DNA of 64,000 nucleotides, taken from the NCBI GenBank assembly GCA_018242585.1, contig JAFEBQ010000009.1, positions 168,113-232,112 of the forward strand. The letters run 5' to 3'. The notes beneath the pieces were generated by a model that was given only the letters and a program-made list of their open reading frames with translations, searched no databases and had not been told where the DNA came from. The translations under genes and the position numbers were made by a program. The stretch's first letter is position 1; each line of letters starts with the position of its first letter. Positions 35,300-43,941 of this stretch are shown one piece after another. This DNA is from Planctomycetota bacterium (GTDB lineage Bacteria; Planctomycetota; Planctomycetia; Pirellulales; PNKZ01).

Positions 35300-36601
35300 A
35301 TGGAAAAAGTCAAAGTCGCCATCGTTGGCATGGGAACCGTGGGGACCGGCGTGGCCCGGCTGCTGTTGGATCACGGCGACCGGACGGCCCGGCATGCCGG
35401 CCGCATTCTCTGGCTCGAGGAAGTGGTCGTCGCCGATCTGAAGAAGGCCCGGCAGATCGATCTGCCCAAGGGCCTCCTGTCGGACGACTTGTCGCGCATT
35501 TGCCGCAATCCCGAGATCAAGGCCGTCGCCCATCTGGTCGGTGGTCTGGAGCCGGCCCGCACGATCATGCTCAGGCTGCTGGAAAGTGGCAAGGACGTCA
35601 TCACCGCCAATAAAGCCCTGCTGGCCGAGCACGGCCCCGAGCTATTCGATCGCGCCCGCGAGTTGGGCCGCTCGATCGCTTTCGAGGCCAGCGTGGCGGG
35701 CGGCATTCCCATTGTCGCCAACGTCAGCCAGTGTCTGACGGCCAACCAGTTGCAGTCGCTGACCGCCATTCTGAACGGCACCAGCAACTACATCCTGACC
35801 CAGATGGAAGAGCAGGAGATGAGCTACGCCGAGGCGCTGGCCGAGGCCCAGCGACTGGGCTACGCCGAAGCCGACCCAACGATGGATGTCGACGGGTCCG
35901 ACACGGCGCAAAAGTTGGCCATCCTGGCTCACCTGGCCTTTGGCTCGCGGACGCCGTGGCGCGAAATCTCGAAGCGCGGCATCGACACGCTCGACGTCGC
36001 CGACCTGCGCTATGCCCGCGAGCTGGGCTACCGGATCAAGCTGCTGGCCGTCGCCCAGTTGACGGGCGATGATCTGGAGCTGCACGTTTCGCCGACGCTG
36101 GTCAAGGTCGGCACGCCGTTGGCCGAGGTGCGTGGGGCGTTCAACGCGATTCAACTCGTGGGCGACGCGGTCGGTCCGCTGTTCTATCACGGCCTTGGCG
36201 CCGGCCAGATGCCCACCGCATCGGCCGTGGTGGCTGACCTGATCGATAGCGTCGTCGGCCGCACGGCGATCACGTTCAAGCTGTTGAAGCTTTGGTCGGC
36301 CGATGCGGTACACGGCGTTGCCGCCCGCGATCACGCCAAGGTCCGCTCGCGGTATTACCTACGATTCTCGGTCGACGATCGCCCAGGCGTGTTGTCGGAG
36401 ATTACCGGCGTGTTGGGGAACCACGGCATCTCGATCGCCTCGGTCATCCAGCACGAGCCCAGCCCCAGCGACGCCGCGGTGGTACCGCTAGTCATCATCA
36501 CGCACACCACGACCGAAGGGGCCACGCAGCAAGCCCTGGCCGAGATCGACCGGCTGAATTGCGTCCGCTCGAGCAGCGTGCGGATGGGCATTCGCCAGTA
36601 A
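35300..36601 (+). CDS. hom: Homoserine dehydrogenase
   Basis: A 433-residue protein of full length. The nucleotide-binding motif is VAIVGMGTVGTGVARLL (residues 7-23). Catalytic and family blocks are DVITANKALLAEHG, FEASVAGGIPIV, LTAILNGTSNYILTQM and GYAEADPTMDVDGSDTAQKLAIL. Residues about 355-433 form an ACT domain (RFSVDDRPGVLSEITGVLGNHGISIASVIQ) for feedback control by threonine. It reduces aspartate semialdehyde to homoserine. It is followed 54 bases later by an ApgM-family gene and then by aspartokinase. Confidence 0.97.
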   Translation: MEKVKVAIVGMGTVGTGVARLLLDHGDRTARHAGRILWLEEVVVADLKKARQIDLPKGLLSDDLSRICRNPEIKAVAHLVGGLEPARTIMLRLLESGKDVITANKALLAEHGPELFDRARELGRSIAFEASVAGGIPIVANVSQCLTANQLQSLTAILNGTSNYILTQMEEQEMSYAEALAEAQRLGYAEADPTMDVDGSDTAQKLAILAHLAFGSRTPWREISKRGIDTLDVADLRYARELGYRIKLLAVAQLTGDDLELHVSPTLVKVGTPLAEVRGAFNAIQLVGDAVGPLFYHGLGAGQMPTASAVVADLIDSVVGRTAITFKLLKLWSADAVHGVAARDHAKVRSRYYLRFSVDDRPGVLSEITGVLGNHGISIASVIQHEPSPSDAAVVPLVIITHTTTEGATQQALAEIDRLNCVRSSSVRMGIRQ

Positions 36602-36655
36602 CAACGCGATCCGGCGCAACCGCCGTCGCCGATCAAACAAGTAAAAGCCACGATC

Positions 36656-37867
36656 ATGAAATACGCCATCATCATTCCCGACGGTTGCGCCGACGAGCCG
36701 CAAGAATCGCTCGGCGGCAAGACACCGCTCGAGGCCGCCAAGACCCCCCATATGGACACCATTGCCGCGTCGGGCGTGGTGGGCCGCGCGAACCATGTGC
36801 CCCCGTCGCTACCGGCGGGATCGGATGTTGCGAATCTGAGTCTGCTGGGCTATGACCCGATGGCTCACTTCACGGGGCGCGCGCCGCTCGAAGCAGCCGC
36901 CCAGGGGATCAAGCTCGGTCCTGAAGATTGGGCCATTCGCTGCAATCTGGTCACCGTCGAAGATCAGAAGATGTGCAGTTTCACGGCCGATCATGTGACG
37001 ACCGAAGAGGCTACGAAGCTGCTCGCCGCGGCGCAGGAGAAATTGGGCAGCGACCGCTTGCAGTTCATGCCCGGCGTCAGTTACCGCAACCTGCTGATCT
37101 ATCGCGGCGCCGGCGTGCAGTGCCCGTTCTCGACCGACACTCGGGCCACGCCGCCGCACGATCTGACCGATAAGTCGGTGCTCGACGATTTTCCCCGCGG
37201 CCCCGGGAGCGACCTGCTGCACCAGTTGATGGACGCCAGCGTCGAACTGTTTGCCGAGCACCCGGTCAACAAAGCGCGGATCAAGGCGGGCAAATTGCCG
37301 GCCACGAACGTCTGGCTGTGGGGGCTGGGGCGCACGCCCAAGCTCGAACCGTTTCAACAGCGTTACGGCCGCCGTGGCACGATGATTACCGAAGTCGACC
37401 TGTTGCGCGGGCTGGCCGCGCTGATCGGCTGGAATCGGATCGAGGTGCCCGGCGCGACGGGCTATTACGACACTGATTACGCTGCGATGGGGCGGTATGC
37501 CATCGACGCCCTGCCCACGACCGATGTGATTTGCGTTCACGTCGAGGCGACCGACGAAGCCTCGCACGAAGGGAACGCCGTCGCGAAGATGAAGGCCCTG
37601 GAAGACATCGATCAGCACATTGTCGGGCCGCTGCACGAGGCGCTGCGCCGCTCGGGCGAGGACTACCGCATTCTCGTCACCCCGGACCATCCGACCCCAC
37701 TAAGAACGAAGACCCACAGTCACGGGCTGGTGCCGTGGGCGATGAGCGGCGCCGGCGTGACGGCCGACAAGGCCCGGACCTATGACGAACCCACTGCGGC
37801 GACCGCGCCGTTGAACTTCATGGAAGGCTGGAAGCTGATGCGGTACTTCATTGATTTGAAGCAATGA
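36656..37867 (+). CDS. ApgM-family protein; in this context probably homoserine kinase rather than phosphoglycerate mutase
   Basis: A 403-residue alkaline-phosphatase-superfamily protein. Blocks are MKYAIIIPDGCADEP (metal Asp), PSLPAGSDVANLSLLGYDP (nucleophile Ser in GSDVAN), RCNLVTVEDQKM, VWLWGLGRTPKLEPF, HVEATDEASHEGN and RILVTPDHPTPL plus KTHSHGLVPW (metal Asp/His sites). These match archaeal-type cofactor-independent phosphoglycerate mutase, but the family also includes proteins annotated as functional analogues of homoserine kinase. Lying between hom and lysC, with no GHMP-type ThrB in the window, the kinase role is likely by context. GGCAACCG-type sequence upstream gives no strong ribosome binding site. 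Confidence 0.85.
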   Translation: MKYAIIIPDGCADEPQESLGGKTPLEAAKTPHMDTIAASGVVGRANHVPPSLPAGSDVANLSLLGYDPMAHFTGRAPLEAAAQGIKLGPEDWAIRCNLVTVEDQKMCSFTADHVTTEEATKLLAAAQEKLGSDRLQFMPGVSYRNLLIYRGAGVQCPFSTDTRATPPHDLTDKSVLDDFPRGPGSDLLHQLMDASVELFAEHPVNKARIKAGKLPATNVWLWGLGRTPKLEPFQQRYGRRGTMITEVDLLRGLAALIGWNRIEVPGATGYYDTDYAAMGRYAIDALPTTDVICVHVEATDEASHEGNAVAKMKALEDIDQHIVGPLHEALRRSGEDYRILVTPDHPTPLRTKTHSHGLVPWAMSGAGVTADKARTYDEPTAATAPLNFMEGWKLMRYFIDLKQ

Positions 37868-37900
37868 GACAAAGGCACACGCCGCGAGGCGTCAACGATA

Positions 37901-38014
37901 AACACCCCTCCCTTACAGGGAGGGGCTGGGGGAGGGTAAGAACGTCGCGCTAGATTGAAGCGGGCCCCTCATCCGGCGGCTATCGCCGCCACCTTCTCCC
38001 GGAGGGAGAAGGGT
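37901..38014 (+). repeat. 114-bp composite palindromic repeat, copy 2
   Basis: Same arrangement as 34026-34139: CCCCTCCCTTACAGGGAGGGG block, GGGGGAGGGTA, ACGTCGC, then CCCTCATCCGGCGGC and GCCGCCACCTTCTCCCGG. It fills the gap between the ApgM-family gene and lysC inside the probable operon. Confidence 0.88.
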
Positions 38015-38059
38015 AACGCCAGGACCACAAGATGATTCTCAGAAGCTGAAGACAAATCC

Positions 38060-39841
38060 ATGCCCCTCATCGTGCAAAAGTTCGGCGGCACTAGCGTCGC
38101 CAACAGCGAAAAGATCCTGGCGGCCGCGCGCAAGGCGATCCGCGCTCACCAGAACGGCAACCAGGTCGTGATGGTTGTTAGCGCCATGGGGCACAGCACC
38201 GACGTGCTGGTCGATCTGGCCAACGCGATCAACGACAACCCGCCGGCGCGGGAGATGGACATGCTGCTGTCGACCGGCGAGCAGGTGAGCGTGGCATTGA
38301 TGGCCATGGCCATTCACTCGCTCGGCTACCAGGCTGTCAGCATGACCGGCGCGCAAATCGGCATCGAAACCGACAGCACTCACACCAAGGCCCGCATTCG
38401 CAAGATTTCGACCGATCGGATGCGCGCGGCCCTGAACGACGGCAAGATCGTCATCGCCGCCGGCTTCCAAGGGATCGACGAGAACTACAACATCACCACG
38501 CTGGGCCGCGGCGGCAGCGACACCACGGCCGTGGCGCTGGCCGCGGTGCTGGGGGCCGACGCCTGTGAAATCTACACCGACGTCGATGGCGTCTACACCA
38601 CCGATCCGCGTGTGCTGCCCGAGGCGCGAATGACGCCTCAAGTGAGCTACGACGAGATGCTCGAACTGGCCAGTCTGGGGGCCGGCGTCATGCACAGTCG
38701 GTCGATCGAGTTCGGCAAGAAGTTCAACGTGCCGATCCACGTTCGTAATAGCGCCGCCGACATTCCCGGCTCGATGATCGTGGCCGAGCCCGAGTCGCCA
38801 GATCAGCCGGTGTGCGGTTGCACGCTGGTCAAGCAAGAAGCGCGGATCACGCTGCTGGGCGTGCCCGACCGGCCGGGGACGAGTCTGACGTTGTTCTCGA
38901 AGATCGCCGCCCGCAACATCTCGGTCGACATGATCGTGCAGAACGTCGGCGCCGACTCGAAGGCGGACATTTCGTTCACCGTGTTGCACGACGACCTGAA
39001 GCCCACGCTCAAGGCGGTCGAGGAAGCGGCCAAGGAATTGGGCGCCGAGGGATTCACCTACGACGAGAACGTATCGAAGGTCTCGGTTGTGGGCCTGGGC
39101 ATGGCCACTCAGACCGGCGTGGCCGAAACCATGTTCCGCGCACTGGCCGACGCCGGTATCAACATTCTGATGATCACGACCAGCGAGATCAAAATCTCGG
39201 TGCTGGTCGCCAAGGACGCCGGCTTGCAAGCCCTGCGAACGGTGCATCGCGTGTTTTCGCTCGACAAGGCCCCGCCGCAACGGACGCCCCTGGCGGCGCC
39301 GGCCAAGCACGCCGACGGCGACGCGGCCGCGGTCGTGGCCCGGCTGCAACGCCTACACGCGATGGAAGACCTGACGATCGACGACGTCGACCTGGACGAA
39401 TCGCAAGCCCGAGTCACCGTGAACGACATTCCCGACACGCCCGGCCTGGCCGCGGCGGTGTTCGAAGGAGTGGCCAGCGAGCGGATCTTCGTCGATATGA
39501 TCGTCCAAAGTTTCAGCGTCGAAGGCCGCGCCACGCTCAGCTTTACCGTGCCGCGCAGCGAGCTGAAGCGGGCCGTCGAAGTGGCGGGCAGGTTGTCCGC
39601 CAACTTGAAATGCGGCGCGGTCACCTCGGCCCCCAAGGTCGCCAAACTGTCGGTCTCGGGCATTGGCATGCGCAGCCACACCGGCGTGGCGATTCGGATG
39701 TTCAAGTCGCTGGCCGAGGCGGGGATCAACGTCGAGATGATCAACACCAGCGAAGTCCGCGTGAACGTCGTCGTCGATGGCGACCGGGGACAAGCGGGGC
39801 TCAAGGCGCTGCAAACAGCGTTCTCAAGCGCGGCGCGATGA
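38060..39841 (+). CDS. lysC: Aspartokinase with four ACT domains
   Basis: A 593-residue protein, longer than common aspartokinases (about 400-460). The kinase domain runs from residue 1 to about 250: IVQKFGGTSVAN, FQGIDENYNITTLGRGGSDTTAVALAA, EIYTDVDGVYTTDPR. Then come two ACT pairs: about 275-345 (TLLGVPDRPGTSLTLFSKIAARNISVDMIVQN) with 350-415 (VVGLGMATQTGVAETMFRALADAGINILMI), and about 440-510 (VNDIPDTPGLAAAVFEGVASERIFVDMIVQ) with 525-590 (VSGIGMRSHTGVAIRMFKSLAEAGINVEMI). Duplicated ACT pairs of this kind are known in cyanobacterial aspartokinases. It makes aspartyl phosphate for lysine, methionine and threonine, with feedback control. Confidence 0.96.
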   Translation: MPLIVQKFGGTSVANSEKILAAARKAIRAHQNGNQVVMVVSAMGHSTDVLVDLANAINDNPPAREMDMLLSTGEQVSVALMAMAIHSLGYQAVSMTGAQIGIETDSTHTKARIRKISTDRMRAALNDGKIVIAAGFQGIDENYNITTLGRGGSDTTAVALAAVLGADACEIYTDVDGVYTTDPRVLPEARMTPQVSYDEMLELASLGAGVMHSRSIEFGKKFNVPIHVRNSAADIPGSMIVAEPESPDQPVCGCTLVKQEARITLLGVPDRPGTSLTLFSKIAARNISVDMIVQNVGADSKADISFTVLHDDLKPTLKAVEEAAKELGAEGFTYDENVSKVSVVGLGMATQTGVAETMFRALADAGINILMITTSEIKISVLVAKDAGLQALRTVHRVFSLDKAPPQRTPLAAPAKHADGDAAAVVARLQRLHAMEDLTIDDVDLDESQARVTVNDIPDTPGLAAAVFEGVASERIFVDMIVQSFSVEGRATLSFTVPRSELKRAVEVAGRLSANLKCGAVTSAPKVAKLSVSGIGMRSHTGVAIRMFKSLAEAGINVEMINTSEVRVNVVVDGDRGQAGLKALQTAFSSAAR

Positions 39842-39864
39842 TTGCATTCTGATCGCTCCGCGAG

Positions 39865-40272
39865 CTACTCGCCGCCGAGGACGTCGTTGAGCACTTCTTC
39901 CGAGACGTAGATCGGCAGGGGCGGATCGCACGTCACGGCGACCGCAATCGCGTCGCTGGGTCGGCTGTCGATCTCGATCGTCTCACCCTCGTGCTTCACG
40001 ACCAGCTTGGCGTAGTAGGTGTGATCCTTGAGTTCCGAGATGACCACGCTCTGAAACTGCGCTCCCAGATTGTCGGCCAGGCTTACCAGCAGATCGTGCG
40101 TCAGCGGGCGCTGCGAGGCGAACCCCTTCACGCGGCGGTCGATGATCGTGGCTTCAAAGATGCCGATCAAGATCGGGAACGAGCGTGTGCCGTCGACCTC
40201 TTTCAGGTAGATCACCTGCTGGTCGTTGATCTCGCTGATGATGATCCGCGACAACTCCATCTGCACCGGCAT
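39865..40272 (-). CDS. Bifunctional-nuclease-family (BFN/DUF151) protein
   Basis: A 135-residue protein: VQMELSRIIISEINDQQVIYLKEVDGTRSFPILIGIFEATIIDRRVKG, then HDLLVSLADNLGA and the final IDSRPSDAIAVAVTCDPPLPIYVSEEVL. The SRPSDAIALAV-like and FPIxIGxxEA blocks are the family signature. Some members have DNase and RNase activity, and others act as regulators. It is convergent with lysC (23 bases apart). A TATAAT element lies at 40446 on its strand. Confidence 0.9.
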   Translation of the reverse strand: MPVQMELSRIIISEINDQQVIYLKEVDGTRSFPILIGIFEATIIDRRVKGFASQRPLTHDLLVSLADNLGAQFQSVVISELKDHTYYAKLVVKHEGETIEIDSRPSDAIAVAVTCDPPLPIYVSEEVLNDVLGGE

Positions 40273-40445
40273 GATTCACCTTCCGAACTGACCGGCGCAA
40301 ACAGCGATCGAGGCTATCGAACCTGGGTGCGCGCGAGACTGGCTACCGTTTCTGGCACGCGCCGGCGACCGGTCGTCGCTCGAGGGGCGTGCTGCGGAAC
40401 CCGGACGCCATTCCCTGCCGCCGGAACCTTGGACCGCAGAGATTG

Positions 40446-40451
40446 ATTATA
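40446..40451 (-). promoter_or_regulatory. Candidate -10 element for the BFN gene
   Basis: TATAAT read on the minus strand, 174 bases upstream of the start. No good -35 stands at 17 bases; the sequence there is GC-rich. Weak evidence. Confidence 0.3.
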
Positions 40452-40531
40452 GGCACTCCGCGCGGCACGCTGCCAGTGGTGGGAGATTTCGCGGAAAAAG
40501 CTCGGAGAATGGCATACTGCGCTGGCAGCAG

Positions 40532-43500
40532 TTACTTCTTCGCCGCGCGAAGCTTGGTCAGCGCCTCGTTCACGGCCGCGAGTTTGCGGCGCAGCTCTTC
40601 CAGGCTGGCCCGTTCGCCTTCGACCACGACCGCCGGAGCCCGCTCCACAAAGCTGGCGTTCGACAGCTTTCCTTCCTTGCCGGCGATCTGCTTGGTCAAG
40701 TTGTCCCGCTCCTTTTCCTGGCGGGCGAGTTCGGCCGCCACGTCGATCAGCCCTTCCAGGTCGACGTACACGTCGGCTTCGCCGAGCGTCACGTGGGCGC
40801 TCTGGGCCGGCGGCGTCACCTGGGGCCCCCAAGCGGTGGGCTCGGCATTGGCCAGCGACTGAAAGTAGACGCCCATCGGCTCCAGCAGTCGGGCCAGCTC
40901 GGGCGTCGAGCGGACCGAGAACTTGACCGGCGTGCGGGGGGCGATGTTCTGCCGCGCGCGGATGTCGCGCAGCGTCTTGAGCAAATCCTGGAACCGGGCA
41001 AAGCGAGTTTCGATCTCTCCGTCCTGGCGGCGCGCGTCGGCCGTCGGCCACGCGGCGATCATGATGCTCTTGTCCCCCTCGGTAGGACTGTCAATGCCGC
41101 GTTCGGGGGCGGCTTCGTTCAGCAGTTGCCAAATCTCTTCGGTCACGAACGGCACCACCGGATGCAACAACCGGAGCAGCGCGTCGAACACGTGGGCCAA
41201 GACTCGCTGGGCCACTGGCCGCGTGGCCGGGTCTTGCAGCCGGTTCTTCACCATCTCGAGATAAAAACTGCAGAACTCGTCCCAGGCGAACTCATAGAGC
41301 GCCCGGCAGCCGTCGGCAAAGCGATACTCGTCCCAGGCCGCCGTCGAAGCGGCGGCCGTCGTACTCAACCGGCTGAGAATCCAACGATCCTCGACGGCCA
41401 AGTCGGCGTCGGCCACCGGCGCGGCCGTGTACCCCTCCAGATTGCCCAGCGCGAACCGCGCGGCGTTCCAGAGCTTGTTACAGAAGTTGCGGGCCAGCTC
41501 GAACCGTTCGCTGATCACCGGCCCGCGAGGCAAGGCCTTGTCCTCGGGCTTTTCGGCCCATTGGGTGCTGAACTCCTTGCCACACTGCTTGCATGGCACG
41601 CGCGGCAGGACGCGGTTCTTGCGCGTCTGCTCGACCATCGCCTGGCAATGGGGGCACTCGAAATCGACCGGCATCCGCACGTCCTGCGTCTCGGTCGTCA
41701 GGTAGGCGAGCCCGAACCGCAACGAATCGGCGCCGAACTTATCGATCACGTCCAGCGGATCGACGCCGTTCCCTTTGCTCTTCGACATCGTGTCGCCGAA
41801 GGCATCGAGAATCTTGGGGTGGATGTAGACCTCGCGGAACGGCACGACCCCTTGCTTGTATTCGTCTTGCTTCCATTCGTCATCATCAGGCAGCGAGTCA
41901 GGCAACTTGCGAGCGGCGCGCTTCGACCCTTCTCCCCCCGGGAGAAGGTGGCCGAAGGCCGGATGAGGGTCCAGCCTGCCACCTGAATCGCGCAAGCCTG
42001 AGGCGGGACCCTCACCCGGTTCGCTGCGCTCACCACCCTCTCCCGGAGGGAGAGGGGTTTCATTTCCGGCGTCGAGATCGCGCTGCTTCACGTTAAACAA
42101 ACTGGTCAGCACCATCCGCGCCACCCAAAGGGTGATGATGTCGCGGCTCGTCACCAGCGTGCTGGTCGGATAGTAGTATTTCAGCTCCGGCGTCTGCTCG
42201 GGCCAGCCCAGCGTGCTGTGCGGCCAAAGCGCCGAGCTGAACCAAGTGTCGAGAACGTCGGGGTCTTGGACGAAGCCGTCATTTACGAGTCGCTTTTCGT
42301 ATTCATCTCCATGAGTACCAACGCACACTCTGACTGTTTTGCCATCAACTGAAGCAACAACATTTTCCGGTAATCGTGGCAAGGCATCGGGCTTTTCAAG
42401 CGACGGACTTAGCGGATCAACGCCCTCGCTGACAGCTAGATGCCAAATAGAATCGGCGGCAATTGATTTCGTCCATACCGGAATCCGGTGGCCCCACCAG
42501 AGTTGCCGGCTCACGGGCCAGTCGCGTTTTTCGCCCAGCCAATCCAAATAGCCGCGGGCGTAGCGAGCCGGCACGATCTTCACGCGGCCGTCGCTCACGG
42601 CGTCCATTGCCGATTGGGCCAGGCCCGGCTTGCCGTCGGCGGCGTCCCCCATCTTCACGAACCATTGATCGGCCAGATAAGGTTCGATGGGCGTCTTCGA
42701 GCGATCAGAAAACGGCAGCTCGATCTCCCGATCTTCCACCTTGTCGAGCAAGCCGGCCGCGTCGAGGTCGGCCACCACGCGTTCGCGGGCCTTGGCCATT
42801 GTCAAACCGGCGTATTGCTTGCCGACGGCGTTCACCGTGCCGTCGGGGTTCATCATGTTCAGCTTTTCGAGCCCTTGCCGCTCGCCCACCAGATAGTCGT
42901 TCGGGTCGTGCGCTGGCGTAATCTTCACCGCGCCAGTTCCCAACTCGGGCTTGGCCCATTCATCGGCCACCAGCGGAATCGGCCGATCGACCAGCGGCAG
43001 CATCACCTGACGACCGGCGCGGGCCATTTCGCGCAGCTTGAGCAATAGCGGCAACATCGTGCGACGCCGCTCGGCCAGCTCGTCGATCTGCTGCCCGACT
43101 TCGGCCTTTTGCTTCTCGGGCGCTTCGGCCAACTTCTTTTTCAGTTCGGCTTCGGCCACATCGAGCGCGCGGGCCGGGTCCGGATGGACCGCCACGGCCG
43201 TATCGCCCAGCATCGTTTCGGGACGCGTGGTGGCGATCGACACATGGGTCGGCTCGCCCGGCTGGGGATCGATCACCGGATAGCGGAGATGCCAGAAGTT
43301 CCCCTTGACCGTTTCCTGAATCACCTCGTCATCGCTGACGGCGGTTTGCAGGTACGTGTCCCAGTTGACCAGCCGCTTGCCGCGGAAGATCAGCCCGGCT
43401 TTGAACAGACTGAAAAACGTCTGTCGCACGGCCCGGGCGCATTGCTCGTCGAGCGTAAAGCGAGTCCGCTGCCAATCGCAGCTCGCGCCGATGCGCTGCA

Positions 43501-43894
43501 ACTGGCCCAGGATGCGCTGCTCGTATTGCTGCTTCCAGTCCCAGATGCGGGCCACCAGCTTTTCGCGGCCCAAGTCGTGGCGGCTGAGCTTTTCTTCTTG
43601 CAGAATGCGGCGCTCGACGACGGCCTGGGTGGCAATGCCCGCGTGGTCGGTGCCCGGCATCCACAGGGCGTTGAAACCCTGCATGCGCTTGCTACGGATC
43701 AGAATGTCCTGCAGCGTGTTGTTCAGTGCATGCCCAAGGTGAAGCGCGCCCGTCACGTTCGGTGGCGGAATGACAATCGTGTAGGGCTTCTTCGTGGCAT
43801 CTGGTGTGCTATGGAAGAATCCTTCTTTTTTCCAATAGGCATATAGGCGAGCCTCGGGCTCGGCGTGGGAATATTGTTTCGGCAATTCGTGCAT
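40532..43894 (-). CDS. valS: Valyl-tRNA synthetase carrying two insertions
   Basis: A 1120-residue protein; typical bacterial ValRS is about 870-950. The HIGH motif is HLGH (residues 52-55) in PPPNVTGALHLGHALN, editing-domain blocks such as TTRPETMLGDTAVAVHP follow, then RMVLTSLFN and the KMSKS-type motif TMSKSKGNGVDPLD. A C-terminal coiled coil (LARQEKERDNLTKQIAGKEGKL) is present. Two additions stand out: about 44 in-frame codons (41926-42057) that are an interspersed palindromic repeat, and a Cys4 ribbon (FECPHCQ..., CKQCGKEF; 41573-41656) shortly after the KMSKS region. Charges tRNA-Val. Followed upstream by a heptamer array and the four-helix-bundle gene. Confidence 0.95.
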   Translation of the reverse strand: MHELPKQYSHAEPEARLYAYWKKEGFFHSTPDATKKPYTIVIPPPNVTGALHLGHALNNTLQDILIRSKRMQGFNALWMPGTDHAGIATQAVVERRILQEEKLSRHDLGREKLVARIWDWKQQYEQRILGQLQRIGASCDWQRTRFTLDEQCARAVRQTFFSLFKAGLIFRGKRLVNWDTYLQTAVSDDEVIQETVKGNFWHLRYPVIDPQPGEPTHVSIATTRPETMLGDTAVAVHPDPARALDVAEAELKKKLAEAPEKQKAEVGQQIDELAERRRTMLPLLLKLREMARAGRQVMLPLVDRPIPLVADEWAKPELGTGAVKITPAHDPNDYLVGERQGLEKLNMMNPDGTVNAVGKQYAGLTMAKARERVVADLDAAGLLDKVEDREIELPFSDRSKTPIEPYLADQWFVKMGDAADGKPGLAQSAMDAVSDGRVKIVPARYARGYLDWLGEKRDWPVSRQLWWGHRIPVWTKSIAADSIWHLAVSEGVDPLSPSLEKPDALPRLPENVVASVDGKTVRVCVGTHGDEYEKRLVNDGFVQDPDVLDTWFSSALWPHSTLGWPEQTPELKYYYPTSTLVTSRDIITLWVARMVLTSLFNVKQRDLDAGNETPLPPGEGGERSEPGEGPASGLRDSGGRLDPHPAFGHLLPGGEGSKRAARKLPDSLPDDDEWKQDEYKQGVVPFREVYIHPKILDAFGDTMSKSKGNGVDPLDVIDKFGADSLRFGLAYLTTETQDVRMPVDFECPHCQAMVEQTRKNRVLPRVPCKQCGKEFSTQWAEKPEDKALPRGPVISERFELARNFCNKLWNAARFALGNLEGYTAAPVADADLAVEDRWILSRLSTTAAASTAAWDEYRFADGCRALYEFAWDEFCSFYLEMVKNRLQDPATRPVAQRVLAHVFDALLRLLHPVVPFVTEEIWQLLNEAAPERGIDSPTEGDKSIMIAAWPTADARRQDGEIETRFARFQDLLKTLRDIRARQNIAPRTPVKFSVRSTPELARLLEPMGVYFQSLANAEPTAWGPQVTPPAQSAHVTLGEADVYVDLEGLIDVAAELARQEKERDNLTKQIAGKEGKLSNASFVERAPAVVVEGERASLEELRRKLAAVNEALTKLRAAKK
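41926..42057 (-). repeat. 132-bp composite palindromic repeat inserted in frame in valS
   Basis: Read on the valS strand it begins ACCCCTCTCCCTCCGGGAG, continues with GAACCGGGTGAGGGT, a 40-base linker, then ACCCTCATCCGGCC, CACCTTCTCCCGG and GAGAAGGGT. Both half-elements are members of the family at 34026, 37901, 20656 and 55155, and here they face each other. Its length is divisible by three and it holds no stop codon in the valS frame. Confidence 0.9.
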
Positions 43895-43904
43895 GGGCGT
43901 AAGG

Positions 43905-43932
43905 GGCTAGAGACTAGGGACTAGAGGCTAGC
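43905..43932. repeat. Heptanucleotide array, four units, between valS and its neighbour
   Basis: GGCTAGA, GACTAGG, GACTAGA and GGCTAGC in register. It starts eleven bases upstream of the valS start codon and ends nine bases from the stop of the next gene, so it may overlap the valS leader. Confidence 0.85.
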
Positions 43933-43941
43933 AGAAACGGA

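Noticed and set aside
38039..39349. Long minus-strand open frame opposite lysC
   Set aside because: Shadow of the kinase frame; composition is histidine- and arginine-rich without motifs.
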